A stretch of DNA of 64,000 bases from Phoronis australis (lineage: Eukaryota > Phoronida > Phoronidae). The position numbers were made by a program, and so were the translations under genes. Of this stretch, positions 37,127 through 49,150 are shown in pieces (the first letter of the stretch is position 1; every line of letters starts with the position of its first letter). The stretch covers positions 2,212,933-2,276,932 of the forward strand of contig NMRA01000001.1 of NCBI GenBank assembly GCA_002633005.1, read 5' to 3'. The notes beneath the pieces were generated by a model that worked only from the letters and a program-made list of their open reading frames with translations, was not told the DNA's origin and made no database searches.

Positions 37127-38915
37127 CTGAAAGGCGTGTTGCCTGAGCTCATCAAGCACTGGAATCAATAGTTAAGACTTAAATATACCACGGCAAGCCT
37201 CGAGACTAAGATGAAATTTTTAGGGGATTTTGCCCATATCATAAACCTGAGACTCCTGTAGGATTCTCTATGCACCGCCCAATGAATAAAAGATTCAATG
37301 CAAATTCATGAGCTACCAATCTAGATATTTTTGTATGCTTAAAAGAAACAATGTACGTAATAAAGTGCTCTGAATAGCGACCCTTGACGAAATTAACTGA
37401 ACAAATGACTTCTTAAAAAATGTTATTGACGATGACGCTGATGTCATTGCCTCAATAAAAGGCTCATTTTTGATAACAGGATATTATACAAGACCTTTAA
37501 ATATTAGAGGGGAATAGTGCTATAGTGTTTAAATTAATTCTTGTCATTATCAATAATTTAAAAATAAGACTAAATCTTATAATGACTTGATCTCGTCCAC
37601 TAGTATTTCATCAATACAGCCTTCTTGTTAATATATTTAACTGTATTCACGTCATTAATGTCAAGACTTTAAATCACCACAGTTAGTGGCATTTAATGTA
37701 AGCTCTTGTGACATTATTTAATCCAATTTATTTAATGGGATTAGAACTACACACAGCACAAGCGACCCATTAATGACTTGTAAAACAAAAAAGATCACAA
37801 ACAAAGTGTGAACGCAATTAGATAATAAGATTCAGTTCAACTATCCAAAAAAATCTAAATTGGAAGAATGTCTTCCTAACTGAAGACGTAATACCATTGC
37901 ATAATTAAATCAAATGTAATATTAATTGTAACTCCTACTGTTGCTACCAAATCATCCGCCTCTTCTAGACTCTCAACTTCATCATGTGTCTCCTTCTAAG
38001 CAAATCAAAATACTGTACAGTCTCAAGCACTAAGTAATGACAATGAGGTCAAAATTTCCTTGATTTTAATTTAACTGTAGTTATTCAGTGCTTGTCCAGT
38101 TTATAACAATCTACCTACTGTAAAATCATGCATATACTCTTATAGGCTAATATTCCATGATGTTGTTACATATGTTGCATCCTTAAATTTTCCCCTGAAA
38201 GACCATGTTTGTCAGTTTGAACTAAACAACATGCGATGTTTTGTTTCATTTGCCATTTATTCAATGTTTTCCCATAATGGTTTTAAGCAACACTTTCACT
38301 GACTTTGAAATGGCTAATTGACAGAGAAAGAGAAGAAACATAACACTGGCTTTATACATGAAGAAACAGTATAGTCTTATATTCAAATATCATAAGTGCA
38401 TGGTTTTAGCATGGAAATATTGAATTTTCAATGTATTCAGGAAATGCATTATTTTGACTAGCTATTCATATGCCTACGAACTAATACCTATGTGAGACTT
38501 TACAGTACTAAGCTTGACATGCAATAAATAAGGGTTTCTTGTGAATGTAATGCTTTGCTTCTGACCCTCAATTTATGTACAACAAGGAGATTACTCAATG
38601 CCAGCATACCAGTTAAGGCCACCAGTTCAGAACACCTGTTATTGTTGTTAAATGCTTAAAACTTTGAAAAGCCCCTCATAGTTGTATCAGTTATTGTTGA
38701 TAATGCTTAAATATTTGAAAGGCCCCCTCATATTTGAATGTTATGATCAACAACAATGGATAAATTAGCTCGCTTTCGGAACATACACAAACGTTCCAAT
38801 TGCGAATAGTGTCAATTCAAAGGAAAAATGTAATAAACTAGTGAAAATTAAGTACAATTTACTTCATTTGGCTGTTGAGTGCTATCTCTCAGTAGAGACC
38901 TTCTGCTGACTTCAG
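37127..38915. other. AT-rich non-coding interval
   Basis: No gene recognised. It includes a two-copy tandem duplication of roughly 60 bp at 38636-38745 (TTATTGTTG, AATGCTTAAA, TTTGAAA, GCCCCTCATA repeated). Probably intron or 5' flank of the TMEM229B-like gene. Confidence 0.4.
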
Positions 38916-39154
38916 GTAAAAACTCACCAATTTAGGGCAAAATATGGCCAACGATTGAAACTTTATTCTCTCATTTTTCATAAAAAATAAGTAGCACTAA
39001 TTGCATCATTTTTAAAGATCTATACCATAGCTACAACCATCAAACGATGATTCTGACTAATTGTCGGCATTCATAACAATATTGGAAGGTTTTGAAAAAT
39101 GAAATATGACCAATTTTGGCATTTATTTTTGTCCGAAATTGGTAAGATTTTATC
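38916..39154. mobile_element. Short TIR element (family 2), copy 2
   Basis: Same family and orientation as 33303-33543. Left end GTAAAAACTCACCAATTTAG; right end GTCCGAAATTGGTAAGATTT. The ends are mutually inverted. Confidence 0.7.
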
Positions 39155-39699
39155 GTAATCCATTAACTAATGGGTAACAGGAGGTTTGACCAAATGAGCG
39201 AGATGTAATTCTGAGAGAAAAGTCTGTAAACCTGACTTCTATTTCTGTCACACAACACATCTTTCATCTAAATCACTTCATACCACTGTAACAGTGGTCT
39301 CAACTTGTTCCTTCCCAGGATTAGAAGCAACTTCTGAAGGCACTGGGAAGAACTGACTATTCATTATGACTCATGCTTAATGCTCCCTATGTTGCCAGAG
39401 TAAATCATGGATGGAGCTGGCTATAGTGAAGGAAAAGCGTTTGGAAGACGGATGAGAAAAATGGATAAGAGAATACAATAATTGACACTGGTGAGTGCAC
39501 AAAATGGCAGGTCAATGTGAAATGGAGAGGTGCCATCTCTTTCTTAACAGAAACACACGCATCAAATTTGATGCAGTTCCAAGAGACTTGGTATTAACAG
39601 CTCAGCAGGTATTATGGAAAATTGTCACATTGTTCATAAGTCGACGTAAGCCATGTTCTTCCCAACAGGAATACACCTACCAGGATTCATGATAATTTT

Positions 39700-41675
39700 T
39701 AAAGAGCCTGGTAGAAATTGAGACAGGCACAAAAAATAAAACTGCTACTAGGGGGCTTTGTAGCATTTAGATCTGTCCAAAAATCAACGTCACTGACTCA
39801 AATTCCACACCCATCTTTCATCGAACTTGGTAGATATTGTAGCTGGCGCAAAAAATAGGATTGCCACTAGGGGGCTATTAGACCTTTGCGCCACTGCTTT
39901 TGCTGGTTACCATCATCTGATACCTGCGATACCATGTTCAAACAAGAGCAACGCCGAGCGTTGAAATGCGCTCACGAATGCCTCACAAATGGTGTGCTTT
40001 TAGGGGTGCTTATTTGTGTCATAAAATGAGTACTAGATAGCACAAAAACATACAATCCATCCAAAAATGGAAACATGTCATTGCTTCTTTAATAGAAAGC
40101 TATACACCAAATTTCATAGAAATCCGTCACAAAACATCAGAGAAACAAAAGAAAACAGAATAAAATGAAATTGCCACTAGGGGGCACAGTGTTTATTGGA
40201 TCCACCTGAAAGTCGTCATTGTCTGTTGTTTGCTTCATGTAAAAACATTTACTAAATTTAATAAAGATCTTCCAGTGGGTTTAGGAGGTACAGCTATGGG
40301 CGCAAAACAAACCAAAACAAAACTACCACTAGGAGGTGCCAGAGTAGTCAAAGTGGTCATCATCAACCGTCCTCTTCACACTGAGAACATACACGCCAAT
40401 TTTCAAAACCATCCTTAGAATGATTTTGTTTATAGAGGTAGACGCCAAAGAACAGACTCGAAAACAGCAAAAATGGCCACCAGATGGCGCAAAATACCTT
40501 CATTCCATCCAAAAACGGGAGGATAGCGTCATCTCACCAATAGATGCCGGTATTCGAAATTTTATGAAAATCTGTGGAGGACCTTTGAAGATACAGAGGT
40601 AAATGTAAAACTAAAATTGCCACCAGGGGGCATACCAGTAGTCAGATCCATCCCAAAATCATCATTTTTCGTTGTCAACATCATATAAACATACTTCTTA
40701 AATTTAGTACAGATCCTACAAGCAGTTTAGGAGATACTGCTATGGGCGCAAAAATGAAACTGCCACTAGGAGACACCACAATAGTCAGTCATTGAAAAAT
40801 CATCGTCAGCCGTCCACTTTATAGTAAAAACATACATGCCAATTTTCACAATTATCCTGAAAGCGGTTTGGTTGACAAAGGGGTGGACGCCAAAAAAACA
40901 GACTCGAAGACAGTAAAAATGGCCATTAGATGGCGCTAAGAAGGTCGAACCTATTTGAAAATGGAAAGATAGCGTCAACTCACTAACAGAAGCCTGTACG
41001 CCAAATTTCATGAAAATACGTTGAGGAACTTTGAAGATACAGAGGAAAACATTAAAATTAAATTGCCACTAGGTGGCACACCAGTAGTCAGATCTGTCCG
41101 AAAAACATCGTCGTTCATTGTCAACATCATATAAATGCACTTACTAAATTTAGTAAAGATGTTGCAAAGTGGTTTAGGAAATAAAGCCATAGGCGCAAAA
41201 AACAAAACTGCCACTAGGAGGTGCCACTGCAGTTAAAGCCGTCGGAAAATCATCGTCAACTGCCCTCTTCATATTAAGAACATACATGCCAATTTTCACA
41301 ATCATGCTTAGGGCAGTTTGATTGATAGAGGAGTGGACGTCAAAAAACAGACTCGAAAACAGTAAAAATGGCCACTAGGTGGTGCAAACTACGTCGAGTC
41401 CATCCGAAAACAAGAGGATATTGTCGTTTTACTACTAGAAGCCTATATACCAAATTTCGTGAAAATACCTTGAGGACCTTTGAAGATACATAGGTAAACG
41501 TAAGAAACTAAAATTGCCACCGGTAGTTGGATCCGTCCGAAAGTTCGCTCATGCCGTCCCATCCATGGAAGGAACACATGTGCAAAATTTCATGAGCATA
41601 TGTCAAACGGTTTTGGAGATAGGGCAGCGGACGCCGCCCGGACGGACGGACGCAGATGATGGCATAATGCGTCCA
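39700..41675 (+). repeat. Internally repetitive element with CTCF-like cores, copy A
   Basis: Two units of about 110 bp (39715-39880) are followed by a larger element. It starts AACAAGAGCAACGCCGAGCG (39941; a 6-bp stem CAACGC/GCGTTG) and ends in a GGACGGACGGACG run followed by GATGATGGCATAATGCGTCC. Inside, a degenerate unit repeats with two alternating landmarks. One is a motif like GCCACTAGGGGGC. The other is a phrase such as AAATTTCATGAAAAT or TTTAGGAGATA. Eleven motif copies, all on the + strand, start near 39744, 39863, 40173, 40324, 40474, 40619, 40761, 40920, 41064, 41209 and 41369; a twelfth near 41515 is degraded. The architecture resembles non-autonomous Helitron-type elements with internal tandem repeats, but that class is an inference. 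Confidence 0.75.
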
Positions 41676-44600
41676 CTTATAAATATGTGGGCGGATAAAA
41701 AAGTCAGTCCAGTTATCCTGTCTGGATTATTATGCTGACCCTTTATCCACGCGGGAATTTTAATGCATCTCGATGATGCAACTTATGGATGATTCATTTG
41801 ACCTTCTATACCCCAAAAACGCATGGAATATCTGCACTTAACTATTTGCATATTTGCCGCAATACATTGCGAAGGCGCTGGGGAACCCCTGTCCAATTTT
41901 TCAAAAGCCTAATAATTTAAATATCCTAGAAAAGACCAATAGGGAACCCTCGACTTAGCACCATATCAGAATTATTCCAAGCTTTGAATTACACAACCCA
42001 GTTACAAATCTGGCTGCAAGTTGATTCAGGTTTGAATCATTAATTAATGTTATTGGTTACATGAACCCAATGACTTGGCCTTCTAGGTTAGAGTTTTACG
42101 CAGCTGAAACCAATTCCTATCTGCTAGATAGGAAATAGATTAGTAGTTCTAGACTCAACACTAGACAGCGCATCTGCAATTGTTATGGAAAATAAAGGTG
42201 CAATCAGCTGCTTAGAACACAAAATGAAGAGCTGAGTTAGGCTCCTAATCACAAAAAATGACTAAACAGGCCAAGCGAACTTCTTGATTCAGCTCTCAAA
42301 GCACAATGAACTGTCAGTGCTTTCACTCCTAATATCATGATAAAATCAAGACCTGTTTAATAGTGGAATGTGGCCACCAGCTTTGCATTTGCCCTCCGAC
42401 AACACTAGCATCATACCTGCCATTACCTACCCCCTTTCCCCTGCACCTCAGTTTCCCATGAAGAGAACAGGAGACAGGATTACTTTAAATCAGATTTTTG
42501 AATGCCCTCTTCTTTTCAGTACTGTCCACATGTCTATGGAGCATGACAAGGTAGGTGGAACAACCATTCTAAACTAAGGAAAGACTACGTCAGACGAATG
42601 ACGGCTAATCCTAAATGCAGATTTGCTAATTTATCTGGGCCTACCAGTCACAATGAATATGAGTTTTTTCTCAAATTACTAGAAGAGAAAACTTAAAAGA
42701 GGAATGTTTAAAAATGTAAAGGGCTGTAGGGGGAAATTTCAGGAGCTTGAAAATGAAATAAAGTGATGTGAAATGCAAGACGGAATTTATCATCTTGAGA
42801 TGTCTTACTTGGCAGAAGTTATCAGGAGCTGGATTCTGTTATTGTTCTTTTCATCCATACAACCTTGGTGTTTACCGACGGTGCCTCAAACACTGTGTGC
42901 ATCCAATGCAAGCACAGATTACTGAGGGTAGTAAATGACATACTGAACGTGAGCAAAGGTTAGGCGAGGAAAAGTACAAAACTGGTGAGAAGATAATCCA
43001 AACCGTTGGAAAATTCCTCTGGCTTCTAGACGAGTTTGTTAGATAACCAGAAAGCCAGAAAAGAAAACGATGAAGATGTGCCAATCTGAGGCATCAGTCA
43101 TGGAAAAATGAACTTACCAAAGAGTACTCGCTTAAAGCCCAGCGAACAGATCCAAACCTAATTTTCTGGATTGACCACAAATGTGGAAAACTGAGACAGT
43201 TTACCAGTAATATAGATGTCATTGAGGAACAGGCAGTANCCTCCCGACCTCCCCCCATTCGGTGCTATGCGCATCTACAATCGTTCAGTTTGCGCAAATG
43301 CTTGCGGCCGGACATAATGTTGGGCCCCCCCCCTTGTGACATCCTAGATCCGCCACTGGTGTACATGATCTTTGTCCAGTGAACTGAGTTGGTGTGGCGT
43401 CATGGCGTACATGGCATGGTGTTTTTTGATTGACCATTATATTTAGCCATCTGCCACACCATTTTTCAGTTTTCAGTGTGGCCACTAGTTTTAAAAGTCC
43501 CACAAGAGTATTTATATGTCTGGCCAGTGTTTTTTTTCATTCTGTGCAGTTGTGCAAATGATCTGAATTTATGTTTCCATATTTGATTAACAATTGTTGA
43601 TGTTTGCATCTCAAAGTATTTATCAGTATATGTACTTTCATCTTAAGAATAAAACAAGGACTGATACCATTGATTGCCATTTGATTATAGCTATTACTGT
43701 TAGGCAGGTTTCCTTCACCAGCCTTTTTGCCAACACTTTCAGTGATCTATGTTGCGGATTATGTAAAGTTTTGCAAAGTACCTTTGATGCAAAATTATTT
43801 TTTATTTTTTGAAACTAACCATATTATGGTGCACACAAGGAACAACAATACTGACCGGGACCTAGTAAGTGTATATGACAGCCAGTATATACAGTCACTT
43901 AATTGCAAAATAAATTTGTTTTATGCTAACCATAGTTCACTGCACAAATGGTGTCTAACTGGATCCAGCAAGCCATTTCCTTACAATGCAATGGTGATGG
44001 TTGATAAGAACACTTGAAGCAATGCCACTTCACACTTAGTGAACAAGAAAAACTCTACAGTCTGTTGCTAATGACAGTCGTTGGTGTGAAATCATGTCTT
44101 TTTTACTATGTCAACTTTTAAAACACTTTAAGAGTGCATGCTTCCATTACTTGATGGTGTTGCATGGTTGACTCTCCAGCAGCTATGAAAAGTTAAAATA
44201 GGGACTAGAAGGCATTTGTTCACTAGTGTATAGCACTTTTGTCTATCAATTACATGTTTTGTTTTGTGTTATGTATTAAAACATGTCTTGGCTTACTGTA
44301 TTATGACTTTTTCAAAACAAAACAGAAATACACACATATATGGCTTTTTGTTTTAAATCCAATGAAAAGTTATAAAGTTGCGAAATTGTATTCGTGAAGA
44401 AACTGTCAGAAAAAATGACTTGGTACAACAATCAAACTTCAATAGGCTTCATTTTTCAAGCTCACATTAGAACGCGCCTGTAATTCTTCGCCAATATCAA
44501 GCAGATCATCTATTCAAACAATCTTCCCGATTTTGATATTGACTTCCATTCTAAAAGAAACACGGCTTTCACCAACAAGGGTTTGTTTGTAAAGGAAGAA

Positions 44601-44911
44601 ACTGTTTAAATTGATGGAGATAATGTGGCACAATGTCAATCAAGTAACAATTTGTGTCGAGTGAAACAACATGTGTCACAAGGATCTGAAATAAACTTGG
44701 AGTGGGCATAATTGATTTTTTTAGAAAGGAGCCATATGCGATATGTTGGGAAATAGTTACAAAGAACAAGCTCAACTGCAAAACCTGAAAATATGAAATA
44801 CAGGCTATTAATACCTGTTATCAAAGCCATCCCAGGCATTTGAAAGTGTCAATCTCAGCGGTACATTTGAGCTGCCAAAATACATAACAAGTTGGTTGAC
44901 AACGTTTTTAT
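41676..44911. other. Intergenic interval
   Basis: No gene recognised. A single N at 43239 marks an assembly join. A C-run patch ending GATCCGCCACTGG lies at 43320-43360. ORFs at 42872-43084 and 43594-44017 show no family resemblance. Part of 43.3-44.3 kb could be a 3' UTR by its ORF-poor, T-rich character. Confidence 0.3.
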
Positions 44912-45115
44912 TTAATATGAAGGAAGTAAGATTCTTTCATTGTCAGTGTTTGGGTAAAATTTCATTCTCTTAGCAGTGGGGACAGATGTGATGTAGTACT
45001 GCAAATTACATAGATTCAAAACAGCCTTTGTAGGGTTAATGTAGTGAAACAACTGAACATGGGTGGCAAAACATCCAAGGAATAATAATACAGCGAATAA
45101 CATCGACTGAAACAT
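44912..45115 (-). CDS. Candidate small secreted-peptide ORF, 67 codons
   Basis: The ORF begins MFQSMLFAVLLFLGCFATHVQ, with a classic signal-peptide profile: short N-region, hydrophobic core at residues 5-16, then small residues. The predicted mature part of about 45 residues is unremarkable, with few cysteines. The TAA stop (44914-44912) is followed at once by an AATAAA hexamer, so cleavage would fall just past the ORF. The 5' flank and the first ten codons are shared with a decayed copy at 8936-9600, where the frame is closed by TGA. I recognise no family. It could also be a chance ORF within a dispersed repeat. Confidence 0.3.
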   Translation of the reverse strand: MFQSMLFAVLLFLGCFATHVQLFHYINPTKAVLNLCNLQYYITSVPTAKRMKFYPNTDNERILLPSY

Positions 45116-45690
45116 GCATATATACCCACTGAGTTACAATTAACACATACCATGACTGTGGAGACAATTTAGTCAACTTAATTTGAACATATCCGTGAAA
45201 ATCTGTTCACTCAAGATTCTCTCACTGGGTGCCATTTTGAGGAAGTTACGCGAAAATCCCGCCTGTTGACGAACAAAAACTCCAAGGGACACAAATTTTA
45301 CAAATTCCACCAGGTGTCTTCCCATGCTACTTTTTGCAAGTATCACGCGTAACATCACATGCTTCCCTCAGTCTCACAGTTGTCCTTACGTCAAATGTGG
45401 TTATCGCGATGAAAATGTTAACTGCGACCAAAAAAGTGGAGTTGGAGTTCTCCAAAGTCATCCAAAGACACGCTTCCTTGAGACTATGAGCAGAACCAAA
45501 AAGGATCGCTGAAGAAAGTAAGCGCTTTTTAAAGTGACAATTTTGAGAGTAAAATGTATTTTTGACAAGGTGAAAACCTCTTATTCAGTGAGCAGATTTA
45601 GACTACCGCCATTTAAAATATACCGGATTGAATTGACACAGAGACTGATAGCCAGCCGAGGCCGAGGGGCTACGTGTTGTCTAAATGTGT
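45116..45690 (-). repeat. 5' part of the duplicated gene-like unit (better-preserved copy)
   Basis: The reverse complement matches 8936-9555 through most of its length, including CAACACGTAGCCCCTCGG, AAGCGCTTA, ACTCCAACTCCACTTTTTTG, GATAACCACA and CTCAAAATGGCACCC. A conserved donor-like GTCATG/GTATGTGTTAATT follows. A minus ORF here (45358-45173) contains a 20-codon tail beginning MAPSER; its counterpart in the other copy begins MAPDKR and also ends close by. It may be promoter and 5' exon sequence of a duplicated gene, or simply a repeat. Confidence 0.5.
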
Positions 45691-45849
45691 ACATGCAAGT
45701 TTCATTCACTAAATATACATACATACATACTAAATATACAGCTTTGCGCCAATGTGGGCACAAAACTAGCCAAATAAAATCTGATACTAAATTATTTTCA
45801 TTAAAAACAATGATCTTTCTTGAGTAAATTAAATTATTTACCAAAGTTA

Positions 45850-46650
45850 AACAAGAGCAACGCAGAGCGTTGAAATGCACCTACGAATGCATCTCCAAAT
45901 GGTGTGCTTTTAGGGTTATTTATTTCTATCATAGAAATGACTACTAGATAGCGCAAAAATGTACAATCCATCCAAAGATGGGAACATGCCATATTTCATA
46001 AAAACGTGTCAAGGAACTTCTGAGAAATAAAGGAAAACAGAATAAAATGAAATTGCCACTAAAGTGGGCACAGCGTCAGTTGGATCCACCTGAAAGTCAT
46101 CGTCATGTTGTTATCCCCATTATAAATACACTCACTAAATTTAATAAAGATCATGCAGTGGGTTTAGGAGATGCAGCTATGGGCGCAAAACAAAACTACC
46201 ACTAGGAAGCGCCATAGTAGTCAGTTGCCATCATCAAACGTCCCCTTCACACTGAGAACATATACACCAATTTTTAAAACCATCCCTAAAATGATTTGGT
46301 TGATAGAGGAGCGGGACGCCAAAAACAAGATTCTAAAACAGCAAAAATGGCCACCAGGTGGCACAAAATACCTCCATTCCACCCAAAAAACAGGATAGCG
46401 TCACCTCACCAATAGATGCCTATATTTGAAATTTTATGAAAATCTATTACGGACCTTTGAACATACAGAGTTAAACGTAAAAAACTAAAATTGCCACTGG
46501 AGGGCACACCAGAAACAGATCCGTCCGAAAGTCGTCGCCGCTCATTGTCAACATCATATAAATACACTTGTTACGTTAAGTAAAGATCCTGCATAAGATT
46601 TAGGAGACAAAACTACGAGTGCAAAAAATATAAAACTGCCACCAGAAGGG
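45850..46650 (+). repeat. Internally repetitive element with CTCF-like cores, copy B
   Basis: Starts with the same AACAAGAGCAACGC-GAGCGTTG stem as 39941 and follows that copy for about 800 bp before being cut off. Its motif copies lie near 46051, 46198, 46348, 46490 and 46636, mostly more decayed than in copy A. The best is TGGCCACCAGGTGGCAC near 46348. Same strand as copy A. Confidence 0.7.
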
Positions 46651-46661
46651 GCCCCAGTTGT

Positions 46662-46915
46662 GGATGCCCCTATGCCAAAGAAAATACTGTTTGTTAGACT
46701 GTCTTTCACTTAAATGTCTTAAACGGATATAACGGGCAAGGTGAGCGTCGGTTGACTCCCAGATTTTGCATGTGTTAACTCTACATGTTGATATTAGTTT
46801 CATGACAAGGTAATGAGTAGACAGTGTATCTAGCTGACTGCAGTAGAGACAGTGAAGCTCCTACAGGCGCTTCATATGCTGGAAGTTTTTCGGCAAATTA
46901 TGCCTCACACTGATC
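46662..46915 (+). repeat. Left copy of a duplication ending at an N
   Basis: Near-identical to 47226-47479 (constant offset 564; only a couple of differences seen). It stops exactly at the N at 46916. Most likely an assembly join, not a real tandem duplication. Confidence 0.85.
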
Positions 46916-46916
46916 N

Positions 46917-47225
46917 GTCGGCGATATACTGACCACATCGCCACCACTGACACACACCTTTGTACATCGGATTTGTTTCGGCTTAAGCCACTGGGGTTTT
47001 CTTGGTCTTATTCACTCCCACCACTGTCCGTTTTAATAAAATACAACTACTAAAATCCGTGGTCGCCACACTTCGCAATTTGTAAACTGAAAGGGGTTTC
47101 CCAACTTTCAACCAATGGGAATGACTGAATGTTATGACGTCAGTTTCATTACTTTAACCAATGGGAGGCCATATTAAACAACATTCTACAGTGCTAACTT
47201 TCGTTTAGCACTGTGATAGAGTGTA
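46917..47225. promoter_or_regulatory. Promoter-like CCAAT-CRE-CCAAT cluster (speculative)
   Basis: Within this 309-bp stretch, two CCAAT boxes (47112-47116 and 47158-47162, each in ACCAATGGGA-type context) flank a perfect palindromic TGACGTCA (47135-47142). The arrangement is typical of NF-Y/CREB-bound promoters. No coding exon was recognised downstream, and the surrounding DNA is repeat-derived. Confidence 0.25.
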
Positions 47226-47551
47226 GGATGCCCCTATGCCAAAGAAAATACTGTTTGTTAGACTGTCTTTCACTTAAATGTCTTAAACGGATAAAACGGG
47301 CAAGGTGAGCGTCGGTTGACTCCCAGATTTTGCATGTGTTAACTCTACATGTTGATATTAGTTTCATGACAAGGTAATGAGTAGACAGTGTATCTAGCTG
47401 ACCGCAGTAGAGACAGTGAAGCTCCTACAGGCGCTTCATATGCTGGAAGTTTTTCGGCAAATTATGCCTCACACTGATCAAAACATCAAAGTCACGGTGT
47501 TACAAGTACTTTTTGCGCATAGCAGAACACCTCAGGAGGCCGTTGATGTCT
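47226..47551 (+). repeat. Right copy of the duplication and flank of the TTAA transposon
   Basis: Repeats 46662-46915, then continues without a break to the TTAA that begins the transposon at 47552. Parts of this flank recur at 49652-49800, 50020-50164 (inverted) and 50750-50890. It is therefore a dispersed repeat family into which the TTAA element inserted. Confidence 0.65.
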
Positions 47552-49150
47552 TTAAAGGAGCATGCCATCCAAAAAACCACCTAATTTGCATCAATTTAGA
47601 TCAAGTAGTTCTACTCGATAACGACACGTACAGTTGCGTTACCTAACACCTGACGGCAGACGGAGGTGTTCAAATTATCCAGTGACGTCATCGGTTTCAC
47701 ACGCAGTCTGTTCAGCAGTTCACAACACGGGTTACTGGTGTCAGCTTATCGCTTGAAGTCATCGTTTAACACTAATAAATCATCAAACTTCGATGTAAAA
47801 CCCTTAAAAATACACCGAGTTCTTATAAAAACGTGTTGTTTTATTTCGCTATTACGGATTTATTGGTATTTGGACACACCGTAGCCTAAAAAGTTCGGCA
47901 GGCCAATGAGGTCCGTAGCAGGAGTTTGGGGTCTGTTCGGAGATAATTTCGAAGTATATTCCGTGAGATACAGACAGGAGAACCTAGATCTCAGTTGTTT
48001 AGACTTGTGTGATTTTTTGAGTTCTAAACACAAAACGGTTGTTATCCTGGCCAGTGGCTCGGAGCCCGATCAGGCCCGTTGCGACCGCTCGGATAGTGAC
48101 TCGACGTTATCCCGGCCAGTGGCTCGGAAACTGATCATACATCCCGAACATAAACCAGCCAAAGTTCAGTGAAAACTTAACCTCCAGTCAAGAAAATACT
48201 ATACTAGTTAGCCAAAGTAATGTGCAAGTGATTATGTTGGTCACTTAGCCACGAAACTGCAAATCTACTTACTCGTATGGGGCCGCGAATCAGGTTCCGC
48301 TTTGGCCACAGCAAGGCCGTCAGGGCAGAAAATGTACATTGACAATCATTATTTTAGTAACGTAAATGTAAATAAAGATTCCCCTAACACCTGTCCGTGG
48401 GATAGAAATCGAGTTGTTTCACAACAGTTTCTGCCAGCAAACACTAAATTAGCATGAGCTCACACCGGCCGGCGGCCTCGGTCGGTCTCATCAATTAGTT
48501 TTATTGCACCTAAAGCCGGCTTTTCAAATCATTTGCATTCACGAACACTCCAAAGGCATTACAAATTGCATCTAATGAGACAGAATTTGTTTCAGGTTTA
48601 TACAAGTATTGGTTAGGGTGAGAATAATTCATTTTGAAACAGAACGCTCAGTAATAAACGCCAACATGGCAGCTCGCAATCCCGACTTAGGATGAGCTAG
48701 AGCTCATCAGTCCCGACTTCGCAGGTGGATCATTAAGTTTTACAGGCTATCAATTCGAACAGGAATACAGCGATGAAGAAATACTAGAGAGGCACCGTGA
48801 ACAAGCTCAGACAATGGAACGTATGGAGTTATTTGGTAAGCCGACATTCCTCAGGCACTGTCCGACACGTCTGCAGGCCACAGACACGGAGATGTTTCAC
48901 GACCTCATACTTGCTATTTACAGCGTACATCTCATTCTTCACTACCATGAGCCACTTCCTAAGCATTTCGGACTCTCGAGGAAGTAAAAAAAAAACGATA
49001 TACCCGCTTTCCTCGCAGCTGCTTAGTTCGGACAAGCGCGAACGATGCACCACAACACAGCGGCATTCACTCTGCATATGAACCACTGACGTCGCTAGCG
49101 TCGTTTCTCACCTTCCTCACAGGTTAACGCGACACCTCTTGGCAAGGTTG
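47552..49150 (+). mobile_element. Kolobok/T2-like TTAA DNA transposon, left copy, 3' end lost
   Basis: Begins TTAA-AGGAGCATGCCATCC, matching the terminus of the complete copy at 58037-59718, and aligns with its reverse complement over about 1.6 kb. The match ends near 49150, before the far terminal repeat, so this copy is truncated. A TTAA target with termini of form TTAAAGGRR is characteristic of Kolobok/T2-type elements (established knowledge). Around 48725-48838 it carries a short exon-like frame, SFTGYQFEQEYSDEEILERH, followed by a GTAAGC donor. No transposase was recognised, so it is probably non-autonomous. Confidence 0.7.

Noticed and set aside
39495-40602. Short ORFs within the CTCF-like element as genes
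   Set aside because: They fall across degenerate repeat units and the equivalent frames are closed in the other copy.
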